Of a stretch of DNA of 64,000 nucleotides, positions 1-7,944 are shown in pieces. The position numbers and the translations under genes were made by a program. Source of the DNA: Microvirga sp. VF16 (lineage in GTDB: Bacteria > Pseudomonadota > Alphaproteobacteria > Rhizobiales > Beijerinckiaceae); NCBI RefSeq assembly GCF_016864375.1, contig NZ_CP069356.1, positions 434,001 to 498,000 on the forward strand. Direction: 5' to 3'. The notes beneath the pieces were generated by a model. It was given only the letters and a program-made list of their open reading frames with translations, was not told the origin of the DNA and made no database searches. Numbering within the stretch: position 1 is the stretch's first letter; each line of letters opens with the position of its first letter.

Positions 1-140
1 CCGGGCTGGAAGTGATCCAGGTTTGCCCAAGCCCGCAGGAGGGTGCTCTGCACAAGATCATCACTCCGGTCCGGATCGCGGGTCAGGGACAACGCGAAGG
101 CTCGCAGGTGGGGGAGAACGGCGGGAAGGCGGTCGCGCAT
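1..140 (-). CDS. ECF/EcfG-type sigma factor, 5' part only
   Basis: The first 46 codons of a sigma-70 family protein are read leftward off the window edge. The visible N-terminus includes RAFALSLTRDPDRSDDLVQ and then LLRAWANLDHFQP, the signature of sigma region 2 (helices that bind core polymerase and the -10 element) in alphaproteobacterial ECF factors. I took the ATG at 140; the same frame stays open well upstream with no clear Shine-Dalgarno, so a longer N-terminus (through DEVLAGRR) is possible. Regions 3-4 lie outside the window, so subgroup and anti-sigma partner cannot be named. Family assignment is firm, exact start is not. Confidence 0.75.
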   Translation of the reverse strand, partial: MRDRLPAVLPHLRAFALSLTRDPDRSDDLVQSTLLRAWANLDHFQP

Positions 141-459
141 GTATGTTGAGCGACGGCCCGCAAGGACCTCGTCAACGAGACCGAGGTGCTGCGCATGGGA
201 GAGGCGATGGATATGACGGAGCCGTGCCTGCCTTCGTTGGGCCGACCGGCTGCGACCTGTCGCTTGAGCAGCGAGATGGCTGTGTTGGCGAGCGGCTATG
301 GTCATGGCCTCGCTCCACCTTGGTAGAAGCTTCACCATACACCTACGGTTGCCCGTCAGCCAGCCCATTCGGTCGCGAACCTGAAGTCTGCGGACGGCTT
401 GACCCTCTGCGAGGCCACGCGCACCATCGGCCTGCAAGCCTCAGTTCCAGGAGGCTGTC
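141..459. other. Intergenic, divergent promoter region
   Basis: About 320 bases between the leftward sigma factor gene and the rightward NTF2-like gene. Open frames cross it but show no recognisable protein; a perfect AGGAGG lies just before the ATG at 460. Promoters for both neighbours must lie here, but I could not pick convincing -35/-10 boxes. Confidence 0.4.
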
Positions 460-918
460 ATGGCTGAGCACGACGATGACGTTGCCCTGATCCGCCGCTG
501 GTTCCGGAAGCTCCAACTCTGCGTTCAGACGGGGGATTTCGTCGGCTCCCGACCACTCTTTGCCGCAGACATGATCACCTTCGGCTCCTTCATCGCGTTC
601 ACGATTGGACGCGAGGCGACCGAACGAGAGCAGTGGCGTCACGTCTGGGACCATATCGACCAGTTCCGGTGGCACCTGGATGACCTGCGAACGATCATCT
701 CAGCCGACCGCCTCACGGCAGTCGGCATGGCGGTGTTCGAGTCCACGGGCTACACCGAAGACGGCAAGGCATTTGATCGGCCTGGGCGCGCGACAGTTGC
801 GCTCGGGCGGCAGGCCGTGGGTGAGGAGTGGGTGGCCCAGCACACGCATGTGTCGCTGTTTCCTGGCACTCCCGCTCGCTCTTTTGGTACCAAGCGGGGA
901 AGGCCACCGGCTTTGTAA
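460..918 (+). CDS. NTF2-like / SnoaL-fold protein
   Basis: A 152-residue protein of the NTF2-like superfamily (SnoaL/DUF4440 type): a single cone-shaped alpha+beta domain used by small hydrolases, isomerases and ligand-binding proteins. Visible cues are the N-terminal helix IRRWFRKLQLCVQTGD, the FAADMITFGS strand, and the C-terminal strands WVAQHTHVSLFPG, which is the usual HxS(L/F) ending of DUF4440 proteins. The last 15 residues are a basic tail. Start is fixed by AGGAGG seven bases upstream of the ATG. It has no operon partner; the frameshifted arsenate reductase follows 80 bases later. Substrate is unknown. Confidence 0.75.
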   Translation: MAEHDDDVALIRRWFRKLQLCVQTGDFVGSRPLFAADMITFGSFIAFTIGREATEREQWRHVWDHIDQFRWHLDDLRTIISADRLTAVGMAVFESTGYTEDGKAFDRPGRATVALGRQAVGEEWVAQHTHVSLFPGTPARSFGTKRGRPPAL

Positions 919-997
919 AACCAGCACTTCAGCCGCAGGGGATCGGCGCTTCGGCGCACGGAGCTGAGGTGCAATGTCTGGCACGGGGAGGGCACCC

Positions 998-1521
998 ATG
1001 ACCGAGCAAACCGACAATGTTCTGTCCCTCTGCACCGGCGACTCTGCCCGCTCGATCCTAGCCGAAGGCATCCTGCGCAAGGACGGTGAGGGACACTTCC
1101 GGGCGTATTTCGCAGCCAGCCGAGGGGAATGATCCATCCACTGGTCCTGAAGGTACTCGGAGACCACGGCTATCCGACAGACGGATACCGCTCGAAAAGC
1201 TGGGACGGGTTCGCGGCTCTGGGAACCCCTGTGATAGACTTTATCGTCACCGTCTGCGACAGCGCGGCTGGTGAAGCCTGTCCGGTCTGGCCGGGACCTC
1301 CCTCAATCGCTCACTGGGGCATCGACGATCCAGCCGCTGTCGAAGGTTCTGACGCCGACAAGGAGCAAGCTTTTGTTCGCGCCTTCCAGTTCCTGAAGAG
1401 CCGGATCGGCACGTTCCTCCGCCTGCCGCTGGCCAGCCTTGATCAGTTCACGATAGGTACCCGGCTTCGCGCCATCGGTTATCTGGACCGAGCAAGCACG
1501 AGTTCAGCCGGTAGGGACTGA
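998..1521 (+). pseudogene. arsC: Arsenate reductase (LMW phosphatase fold), frameshifted
   Basis: The ATG at 998 begins NVLSLCTGDSARSILAEG, the CX5R phosphate-binding loop of thioredoxin-coupled arsenate reductase / low-molecular-weight tyrosine phosphatase. This frame stops about 43 codons in, at 1129. The rest of the protein continues in another frame from 1129 (HPLVLKVLGDHGYPTDG, then FIVTVCDSAAGEACPVWPG with the redox cysteine pair, then AHWGIDDPAAVEG) to 1521. Around 1110-1130 the usual YSAGSQPKG stretch is too short by about four bases, so a small deletion split the gene. It would reduce arsenate to arsenite. In a working copy the catalytic Cys in CTGNSARS and the two Cys of CDSAAGEAC act in turn; here the Asn is Asp. 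No arsR or arsB lies nearby. Confidence 0.8.
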
Positions 1522-1613
1522 TACGCGCCAGAGGTAAGGCGTGCTGGGGCCAGGAAAGGTTAGGGCAAAACATCCAAGCTGGCGTGGCTGAGTCGCTCTC
1601 TGAATTTTTGATT

Positions 1614-1931
1614 TCAGGCCAGGATGGGCTCGGGCGTGAACGGCAGCCGTTCAATCAGCAGCACCCTGGCCACCGCGCCAACGCTCCGCAACTCGTCGAG
1701 AATTTGCTTCAATGGCTCCGGCACTGCGGCTTGCTGAGCCTCCTGCATGGTGCGGAACTCCAGCATCGTGATCGTGTCAGGACTTTCCTGATTGGCGGTG
1801 CGGTACGCGACAAAGGATACCACTCCGGGCAGTTTCAGAAGCTAACCAATCCAGTCCCAGACATGCCGGTTGTAGTTGTTCCAGTTCTGCGTGTCGGTCG
1901 GACGGTCATACTGAAACATCATATAGGCCAT
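1614..1931 (-). pseudogene. ABM-type small monooxygenase-like protein, stop-interrupted
   Basis: Reading leftward from the ATG at 1931 gives MAYMMFQYDRPTDTQNW and then NNYNRHVWDWIG, followed by an in-frame TAG. The same frame resumes as LLKLPGVVSFVAYRT and runs to 1614 with ITMLEFRTMQEAQQA. Together this is one ~105-residue dimeric alpha/beta-barrel protein of the antibiotic-biosynthesis-monooxygenase / Dabb kind, which act as cofactor-free oxygenases or stress proteins. The stop falls in the first helix-to-strand connection, where one base change would restore a Lys or Glu codon. A shorter product from the GTG at 1823 would lack the first strand and helix. Family call is by fold pattern, not a strong motif. 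Confidence 0.55.
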
Positions 1932-2838
1932 AGGCCACCTCCAAGGCTCGCGCTGCGACAGCGCGGGCAATGAGTCTTCGTTGTCCGGCGCACCCCAGCA
2001 GATCGGCGACATCATCGCAACTGGACAATTTCATCTCAACCATCCGGGCTTTTTCCACTACCCAGCCCTGATCGCGAGGACGTAGATTGCCACAACAGCG
2101 GCCATCAGGAGTAGTGCGATCAAGGTTTGGGCAAGCACTAGACGAATCCCAGGATCACTGCCCCGCAGAACAAGAACGCCAGAGCGGCAGCAAAGGTCGC
2201 TTCGTTTCCGTAGGAAAGATAGGACCGGATGCGCTGCATTCTGATATCCTCCCAAAATCGGGGAGTATACGCCCTCCTCAAGTGCAAGGATATGTTTGTT
2301 GTCGGTTCGAACATGCTCGGGAAGAAACGTCGCTTTTGTCCCGCCCATCCGCATGGCCGCGACACTAACTCAGATCGTCCAAGCCTTCACCGTCATCAAA
2401 AAGCCCGCGCTCCGTTGTCCCATCCAAGCATGAGCAAGACTCCAAAACGACTGAGCCAGCGTGGTGCCCAAAAGGACGAGGATCGGCACGACTGGAGTTT
2501 CGCGATCATGGTCAGAGCTAATCAGCATGGCCTGACAGTCGCGTTTTCAGACATCTCCAACTCAAAGATGACCGGCGAGGGTGGGGGACGCTAACGGCCA
2601 ATACCGCTTCAGTGGAGGAAGGCGAACTTATCAAGAGCAAGACGCCGCTTAGTCCTATTCAGAGGGTTGTAAGCTCAGTCTGGAAAGCCGTGCGGATGCT
2701 GGAAGACTGTTCTGCACCGACCTCGAAGGTCAAGCTCCATGGGCGGCGTGGCTTTGGTGACGCCGATATTCCGGCACCGGATAGAACCCCTGACGGTGAC
2801 TAACCCGAGACCCATGCGCGAACACGGAGAGGTTGTGT
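1932..2838. other. No clear gene; possible membrane-protein remnant near 2060-2260
   Basis: Roughly 900 bases without a convincing gene. On the minus strand, two overlapping frames together give a short hydrophobic protein: MQRIRSYLSYGNEATFAAAL, then LAFLFCGAVILGF in one frame and VLAQTLIALLLMAAVVAIY in the next, as if one small membrane protein carried a frameshift near 2150. The plus-strand frames here look like shadows. Confidence 0.25.
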
Positions 2839-2994
2839 ATGCCTGAGAACACCTCAAACACAGTGCCCTGCTGTGTCACCGATATCGGCCTGGGCCGCAT
2901 CCGGTGGGAATGGCATCGGGGTTACTGGGTGATCGCTGAAAATCCTACCTCTGCGCCTGAGCAGAAACTCCGCGACACCAACCGTCACAGATAA
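2839..2994 (+). CDS. Small hypothetical protein (51 aa)
   Basis: A 51-residue frame from the ATG at 2839, with GGAGAGG seven to eight bases upstream. It contains a Trp-rich core (TDIGLGRIRWEWHRGYW) and ends in KLRDTNRHR. I do not recognise the family. A second short sequence ending KKLRYANRHG lies about 1 kb away near 3950-3993 on the same strand, so the ending may be a repeated motif. Too short for secure calling. Confidence 0.4.
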   Translation: MPENTSNTVPCCVTDIGLGRIRWEWHRGYWVIAENPTSAPEQKLRDTNRHR

Positions 2995-3090
2995 CTGAGG
3001 CTATCCTCTCAAACAGACAGGAATCTTTGCGTCTCTCAGACAGCAGCAAAAGCCGAAGGGCTTCGTGGCCCCTTCTTGTCAGGATCATCC

Positions 3091-3699
3091 TTACCGAGCG
3101 TATTTGAACTCGGGAGCCGCCTTTAACTGATCCTTAGTGATGTTCGTCGTCAGCACCGCATGATCCGGAGCCGCGCGAGCAATCGCATCGGCGGTCCGAT
3201 CCGTGGCCACGGTGCCGGTGGTGCTCGGCGCATTCGGGCTGGCCGCCGGAGCGGTTGCTGTGGCCCTCGCTGATGCTGGGGCATTCGGATCGGTCGTGGT
3301 GGCTGTGGTCGCCGCGGCGCGCGGCTCATTCACGAATTTCACCTGATCGAATGGGATCGCGACATCACGTTCACCGATGCCCAGGAACCCGCCGACGCCG
3401 ACCACCACCGCCTGAATCCTGCCGCTACTGTCCACGAGCATTTCGCTGATGTCACCGATCTTCTCGTTGTTCTGGTTGTAGATATCCAGGCCCTCAAGCT
3501 TGGAGGCCCGCCACTGCCCCGACTGCTCCTGGGTCAGCCAATTGCCGGGATCTATGCGCACTGGTTCACTCGCGCCGAAGCTACCATCACCCGCCGAAGG
3601 TGCTGGCATTGCGCCAGCGGGCTGATTGGTTTGAGACAGAGCCGGGGCGACCGCCAAAGCCGTGCCGAGAAGAGCCAATACGAGATGCTTACCAAGCAT
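3091..3699 (-). CDS. Secreted PRC-barrel domain protein
   Basis: A 202-residue exported protein. A signal peptide (MLGKHLVLALLGTALAVAPA, cleavage likely after ALS) is followed by a linker and one PRC-barrel domain (about residues 55-110: LDIYNQNNEKIGDISEMLVD, then AVVVGVGGFLGIGERDVAIP), the small beta-barrel of photosynthetic reaction centre H subunits and RimM. The C-terminal 90 residues are an Ala/Thr/Pro-rich spacer and a short AAPEFKYAR end, common in the exported PRC-barrel proteins of Hyphomicrobiales. An alternative ATG lies four codons upstream, but GGAGG sits at the right distance only for 3699. It stands alone; role unknown, probably periplasmic or surface associated. Confidence 0.85.
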   Translation of the reverse strand: MLGKHLVLALLGTALAVAPALSQTNQPAGAMPAPSAGDGSFGASEPVRIDPGNWLTQEQSGQWRASKLEGLDIYNQNNEKIGDISEMLVDSSGRIQAVVVGVGGFLGIGERDVAIPFDQVKFVNEPRAAATTATTTDPNAPASARATATAPAASPNAPSTTGTVATDRTADAIARAAPDHAVLTTNITKDQLKAAPEFKYAR

Positions 3700-3990
3700 G
3701 TCTTCCTCCATCGTCCTGGTCGCGCCATGCGTCGCATATCAAGAATAACGGCAGGCTAAGCCCTTCGTTCGGTCCCACTTTCTTCCTTCTGAGCCAGGAA
3801 CCGGTGCGCGTTGGGCAGCATTGCGCCATACAGCATGTTTTCTCTTGAGAGACTTAGCCCATCCGAGGGCAGAGTCTTTGTTGGCGATACGTACTGGATT
3901 GGTGCGCAATCACACGAGCCTTGCTGCAGCGAAGGTACTCGAAGCACGGATGAACCTCACCAAGAAACTCCGCTACGCCAATCGCCATGG

Positions 3991-4125
3991 TTAGCTGTAC
4001 TTGATCCCTTTTAGGCTTCTGAGAGCCTTGTCGCACCGGTCGATATGATCGCGGGCCCGCCGTTGCATCTCAACGGTATTGTGGCAGGGTTCATCAACCT
4101 CTTGCTTGCAGAAGGGGCAGATCAT
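3991..4125 (-). CDS. Small CxxC zinc-ribbon-like protein (44 aa)
   Basis: A 44-residue protein starting MICPFCKQEVDEPCHNT and ending RDHIDRCDKALRSLKGIKYS. The pattern CPFC-X8-C-H with a later HxxxC looks like a minimal metal-binding ribbon; very small proteins with this start recur in Methylobacteriaceae (from memory, no search). A GAGAGG Shine-Dalgarno lies upstream of the ATG at 4125. It is convergent with the short sequence ending near 3993 and divergent from the MucR gene. Function unknown. Confidence 0.6.
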   Translation of the reverse strand: MICPFCKQEVDEPCHNTVEMQRRARDHIDRCDKALRSLKGIKYS

Positions 4126-4521
4126 CGAATTGGCCTCTCTTGGCTGGGGCGTGTCAGGCCAATAGTAATGCAGGAGTACGCATGGTCTAGCTGAGGGTCG
4201 TTAGCACTCGGTCTTCTGCTTTGTGGTAGTGCCTGTTGCGTCGGTGGTCTGTTTTGAGAGCGTTTCACCTTGACGTTTCCTGGCTCGAAAGGTTCCGAGG
4301 TATTCAAACCTAATCGTGAAGTTTAGTGGCACAAAGGCAATGATTAACCTCAATGTCGGAGGATGAGCCTTGCCAAAGTTCAACAAAGGCCATAGGTGGG
4401 GCCGAGATCACAGGTATCTGTTGTGCCGTATGGGCTGTTCCTGCTGATCCTGTTAGAACAGATTCTCTTGTTCGATACACCTTCTCAAACCAGCTCCCGT
4501 GCAGCCGAGGACAAGAATATC
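4126..4521. other. Intergenic region upstream of the MucR-type regulator
   Basis: About 400 bases with no supported gene. The frame of the downstream regulator stays open upstream to about 4396, but that stretch reads as a hydrophobic sequence unlike any MucR N-terminus and is treated as untranslated leader. Confidence 0.35.
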
Positions 4522-5004
4522 ATGAGCGAGAGCGCAATCTCTCCGAACTACATCGAACTCTCTGCTGACATCGTGTCCGCCTATGTCAGCAATAATTCGG
4601 TTCCGGCAGCAGACTTACCTTCGCTGCTTCAGTCCGTTCACGCTGCCCTGACGAGGACCGCACAAGGTCAGCAAGAGGAGCCCAAGACTGAGTTGGTGCC
4701 TGCTGTATCGGTGCGGAAGTCCATCACCCCGGATGCCATCATCTGCCTGGAAGATGGCAAGTCATTTAAATCGCTTAAGCGCCATCTTCGCACGACCTAT
4801 GACATGACCCTCGAGCAGTACCGCGCCAAGTGGAACTTGCCAGCCAATTACCCAATGGTTGCACCGAACTACGCCAAGGCGCGCTCCGAGCTTGCCAAGA
4901 CAATGGGACTTGGCCAGCAGCGCAAGAAAGGTAAGGCCCCGGTAGAGGCTGTCACCAATGATGCCGCTCCCGCAAAGGGCCGTCGCTCGAAAAAGGCTGC
5001 TTAA
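4522..5004 (+). CDS. MucR/Ros family transcriptional regulator
   Basis: A 160-residue Ros/MucR-type zinc-finger regulator. The N-terminal half (NYIELSADIVSAYVSNNSVP, then LPSLLQSVHAAL) is the oligomerisation region. The C-terminal half is the DNA-binding domain (RKSITPDAIICLEDGKSFKS, LKRHLRTTYDMTLEQYRAKW, NLPANYPMVAPNYAKARSEL). The first Cys of the classical finger is kept (IICLEDGK) but the second position is Ser (KSF), a variation seen in several rhizobial paralogues that dispense with tight zinc binding. Starts at the ATG at 4522 rather than further upstream because the family begins with this helix. Such proteins bind AT-rich sites and silence exopolysaccharide, motility and horizontally acquired genes, which suits this mobile-element-rich location. 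Confidence 0.9.
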   Translation: MSESAISPNYIELSADIVSAYVSNNSVPAADLPSLLQSVHAALTRTAQGQQEEPKTELVPAVSVRKSITPDAIICLEDGKSFKSLKRHLRTTYDMTLEQYRAKWNLPANYPMVAPNYAKARSELAKTMGLGQQRKKGKAPVEAVTNDAAPAKGRRSKKAA

Positions 5005-5209
5005 CTGATCGTGCGGCGATCAGGATCTGCCATAGCCGGTCAAATTAATACTTGAACTTGGTGCTACGAGGTGCCGAGTTTTCGTTAAGGCTTTGCTGCC
5101 CTTATGTTGTTGCACAGGGACGGCAGCGGCAACGTTGCGCCTCGGATGGACTATGCCCCGCCTTGGCAGGGCACAGTACCTGCAATGACCGCCCGAATGT
5201 AGGGCCAAG

Positions 5210-5386
5210 CTACTTCGCCGGAACAGGTTCCTTTGCTGGGGTGGACGCTGCCCTCTGGGCCGCTGTGTCGGCCTCCTGCTTCAGCTTATCGATAGCTTGG
5301 GTGCGTCTAGCCTCAAGCTCCCGTTGGCGATCAGCCTCAGCCTTCGCCCTGTCCTCGGACACATATGATCCTCGATAGTGGCACAT
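5210..5386 (-). CDS. Small charged helical protein (58 aa)
   Basis: A 58-residue frame with a perfect GGAGGA before the ATG at 5386. After MCHYRGSYVSE it is one continuous charged helix (DRAKAEADRQRELEARR, then IDKLKQEADTAAQRA) with a short Pro/Ala-rich end. The heptad-like spacing suggests a coiled coil. Family not recognised. The left end of the IS6 element lies 60 bases upstream, so its promoter may have been separated from it by that insertion. Confidence 0.5.
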   Translation of the reverse strand: MCHYRGSYVSEDRAKAEADRQRELEARRTQAIDKLKQEADTAAQRAASTPAKEPVPAK

Positions 5387-5445
5387 GGTGTCCTCCGTTC
5401 ATGCAGAACAAGAGCCAACGCGACCCAGATACAATAGTTCCGGCT

Positions 5446-6269
5446 GGGTACTGTCAAGTTGATGGCTAATGGACAAAGCTGGTGCGGGCGGAGCCGTCAG
5501 GTCGGTCCAAGCGATTATACGAAGGCAGCACCGGTCGCATTGCGCCAAGTGGCGAAGGCGTGCTCACGCGCAGTCCGGTACTCATTGGCAGACAGGCGAT
5601 GACGGCAGAGCTGGAAGTGGTTGTGGATCGGGCTATGGGTTGAGAGAAACTGCTGGGCCTGTTGAGCCGACTTGAATCGCCTCATGTGGCGCTCCTGCCG
5701 TCGGGTGGGTTGGTGTGGGACCTCACAGCGGTTGTTCAGGAATCGGCTCTGGCGATGTTCAACACCCTCCAGGATCTCGCGGTTAGCGGCGCCATAGGAT
5801 CCGAGTTTATCCGTCGCGATGACTCTGGGCGTGTAACACAAACCCTTCAGCAGCTTGCGAAAGAAGGGCTTGACCGCTTTCTTGTTGCAGCGGCTCTGGA
5901 CCAACCCATCGAGCACGTTGCCATGCTGATCAACGGCTCGCCAGAGGTAGTGCAGTTTGCCTCGGATGCGGACAAACACTTCGTCCAGGAACCACTTGTC
6001 ACCGGGTTTCGGCCGCCTCTTGAAGGTCTTGGCGTAAGTCTGTCCGAAGCGCAGGCCCCATTCGCGGATGGTCTCGTAGCTGACCACGATGCCTCGCGCC
6101 GCGAGGATCAGTTCGACTTCGCGCAGGCTGAGGCTGAAGCAGTGATACAACCAGACCGCCTGATTGATGATGTCAGCCGGGAAGCGGTAGCCGCGGTAGG
6201 GGTTGGAGATCGTGCTCATGTCTGGGGCCCTGCCACAGACCCCAGACCTTTACCAACTTGACAGTACCC
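5446..6269. mobile_element. IS6-family insertion sequence, complete
   Basis: An 824-bp element with terminal inverted repeats GGGTACTGTCAAGTTG at 5446 and the exact complement ending at 6269, enclosing one transposase gene. Length and single gene match the IS6 family. The eight bases on each side (ttccggct and ttatgacg) are not identical, so no target duplication is visible; the copy may have arisen by cointegrate resolution or its flanks may have rearranged. Confidence 0.85.
5515..6219 (-). CDS. IS6-family DDE transposase
   Basis: A full-length 234-residue transposase. An N-terminal helix-turn-helix region (IINQAVWLYHCFSLSLREVE, then ARGIVVSYETIREWG) precedes the RNase-H-like DDE domain: first Asp in WFLDEVFVRIRG, second Asp in VIATDKLGSYG, Glu in NNRCEVPHQPTRR. 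The ending RRFKSAQQAQQFLS is typical. It moves the element by replicative cut-and-join giving cointegrates. No frameshift or stop is seen, so this is the only IS in the window that looks intact in both ends and gene. Confidence 0.92.
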   Translation of the reverse strand: MSTISNPYRGYRFPADIINQAVWLYHCFSLSLREVELILAARGIVVSYETIREWGLRFGQTYAKTFKRRPKPGDKWFLDEVFVRIRGKLHYLWRAVDQHGNVLDGLVQSRCNKKAVKPFFRKLLKGLCYTPRVIATDKLGSYGAANREILEGVEHRQSRFLNNRCEVPHQPTRRQERHMRRFKSAQQAQQFLSTHSPIHNHFQLCRHRLSANEYRTAREHAFATWRNATGAAFV

Positions 6270-6379
6270 TTATGACGCCGCCTTGGACACCGCCGCCGCA
6301 TGGTTGCCGCCGCAGCCCTGGCGGACAAGCATTGTCGGTGTCTGCTAGTCCCTTCACCTGCGAACAAAAAGGTTCTGCC

Positions 6380-7045
6380 ATGACTCCTTCGCTTATGACT
6401 GCCCTCACGGACGTATTCACCGAACCCAGCGACGTCGATCCGGAAACGCTCAATAATCTGGGCCCCTTGCGGCGGCTGGCGGGACGCTGGCGCGCGCGCA
6501 AGGGCATCGATCTCAACCCCAAAGCGGAAGGCCCGGAGCGGCGCGTGTTCATCGAAAATATCGATTTTCAGGCAATCGACCCGCAGACGAACGGGCCACA
6601 ACTGCTATACGGCTTGCGCTACCACATCCACATCACGACCGAGGAAGAGGACATCACCTTCCACGATCAGGTCGGGTATTGGCTGTGGGAGCCGGCCACC
6701 GGCCTCGTTATGCAGACCATCGCCATCCCACGCGGGCAAGTCGCTATCGCGGCGGGCCAGGCGACATCCGATTCAGACGAGATCGTCGTGACGGCAACCC
6801 GCGGGCAGACCGATTATGGCATCTGCTCGACAACCTTTCTGGAGCAGGCGTTCCGCACGAACAGCTACCAGATCACGATCACCTTCCATCCGGAGGGGAA
6901 CTGGAGCTACGTTACCGATACTGAGCTGCTGGTGCATGGCCGGGATGTGCCTTTTGCCCATCAGGACCGGAACACGCTCCACCGGGTCGGAGAAGCGAAG
7001 CCCAATCCTCTGGCGTTGATTATAGCCAAGCGCAAGGCAGGTTGA
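6380..7045 (+). CDS. FABP-like / heme-binding beta-barrel family protein
   Basis: A 221-residue protein of the FABP-like (nitrobindin-type, formerly DUF1794) beta-barrel family. Cues: LGPLRRLAGRWRARKGIDLN near residue 35 (the xGxWxGxG-like first strand), LLYGLRYHIHI, FHDQVGYWLWEPATGLVMQT, then IPRGQVAIAAGQ, and near the C-terminus NTLHRVGEAKP. The ATG at 6380 (MTPSLMTALTDV) is preferred; the frame stays open upstream only because it runs back into the IS6 element, whose end is 110 bases away. The native promoter may therefore be disrupted or replaced. Ligand unknown. Confidence 0.8.
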   Translation: MTPSLMTALTDVFTEPSDVDPETLNNLGPLRRLAGRWRARKGIDLNPKAEGPERRVFIENIDFQAIDPQTNGPQLLYGLRYHIHITTEEEDITFHDQVGYWLWEPATGLVMQTIAIPRGQVAIAAGQATSDSDEIVVTATRGQTDYGICSTTFLEQAFRTNSYQITITFHPEGNWSYVTDTELLVHGRDVPFAHQDRNTLHRVGEAKPNPLALIIAKRKAG

Positions 7046-7119
7046 GCGGAGTGGCGCGGCCCGCCGAAAGTCGCTCCGTCTCGAACCTTTTCCCGCGCCA
7101 TAGTTCGAGCCTTCGCTCG

Positions 7120-7164
7120 CCAATCTGTCCCACTTACTTGCGTGAGGTAAGCGGGGCAGATTGG
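7120..7164. terminator. Long hairpin between convergent genes
   Basis: An 18-base arm beginning CCAATCTGTCCCACTTAC (7120-7137) pairs with 7147-7164 across a 9-base loop; 16 of 18 positions are complementary. It lies between the FABP-like gene and the leftward DnaJ gene. There is no T-run on the plus strand, so it may be a bidirectional termination or mRNA-stability structure rather than a textbook terminator. Confidence 0.55.
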
Positions 7165-7230
7165 GATTGGAACAAGTATTGCGCCTAAACAAACTGTGAC
7201 GAAGCACGCAGCAAGAATGTGCCTCCACGA

Positions 7231-7944
7231 CTACCCGTTGCCCCGTCTCAACAGAACGTCCTTGGCCTGGTTGACGCGAGCTGCGAGATAGGTCGAACCG
7301 CCTTGGTCCGGGTGCAGCTTCTTCATCAGATTGCGATGAGCCTGTCGGATTTCATCGGCGCCGGCTCCCGGTTGGAGACCAAGGATCCGGTAGGCTTCCT
7401 CCGCGGTCATCACGCCCGATGGAAACCAAGCGTCTGCCTGCGGCTGCTCCTCAGTCTGAGAATCCTCACGCCAATGGGGAAACCGGCGGTCGAGATAGGC
7501 CTCGAGAAGGCGGACACCCTCCGGGTCGCTGACATGACACTCTGCCAGCAGATCCCGCAGGCGAGCCTCATCCAGTGACGCGAGTTGCTGCCCGGCGGAG
7601 GTACCGGCGAGCACGGAGCCCTCCATCTCCCCGGTATCATGATCCAGTGTCATCTCAATCAGCTGCGAGCGAACGCGTGAGGTGCGTCCGGAGGCCCGCT
7701 GTGCACGCGCACCGAGATTGGGCAAGGTGAGGCGACTCCATCCGAGGAGCCAAGCACCGAAACTGCCGATCAGCAGGGCCATATCGATCCGCCCCCGCAC
7801 CGCGAGCAAGCCCGCGAAGCCCAACGCTACAACCCCGCCGATAACCTTGAAAAGCTTCGCAAGGGTAGCCGGGTTCGCGTGCGCGAAGTTGCTCAGGAAC
7901 CACCACAGGACTGCCACGCCAGCGATGCCGTACAGCAGCATCAC
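7231..7944 (-). CDS. Membrane-anchored DnaJ-domain protein
   Basis: A 237-residue protein with two or three N-terminal membrane segments (YGIAGVAVLWWFLSNFA; LFKVIGGVVALGFAGLLAV; MALLIGSFGAWLLGW), a cytoplasmic linker, and a C-terminal J domain (EEAYRILGLQPGAGADEIR, then AHRNLMKKLHPDQGGSTYLA) with the obligatory HPD triad. The layout (membrane anchor, C-terminal J domain with HPDQGGS) resembles TIM14/Pam18-like proteins that stimulate Hsp70 at the membrane. It begins at a GTG (7944) overlapping the stop of the VWA gene by four bases (GTGA), so the two are translationally coupled. ATG at 7941 is an alternative. Confidence 0.85.
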   Translation of the reverse strand: MMLLYGIAGVAVLWWFLSNFAHANPATLAKLFKVIGGVVALGFAGLLAVRGRIDMALLIGSFGAWLLGWSRLTLPNLGARAQRASGRTSRVRSQLIEMTLDHDTGEMEGSVLAGTSAGQQLASLDEARLRDLLAECHVSDPEGVRLLEAYLDRRFPHWREDSQTEEQPQADAWFPSGVMTAEEAYRILGLQPGAGADEIRQAHRNLMKKLHPDQGGSTYLAARVNQAKDVLLRRGNG

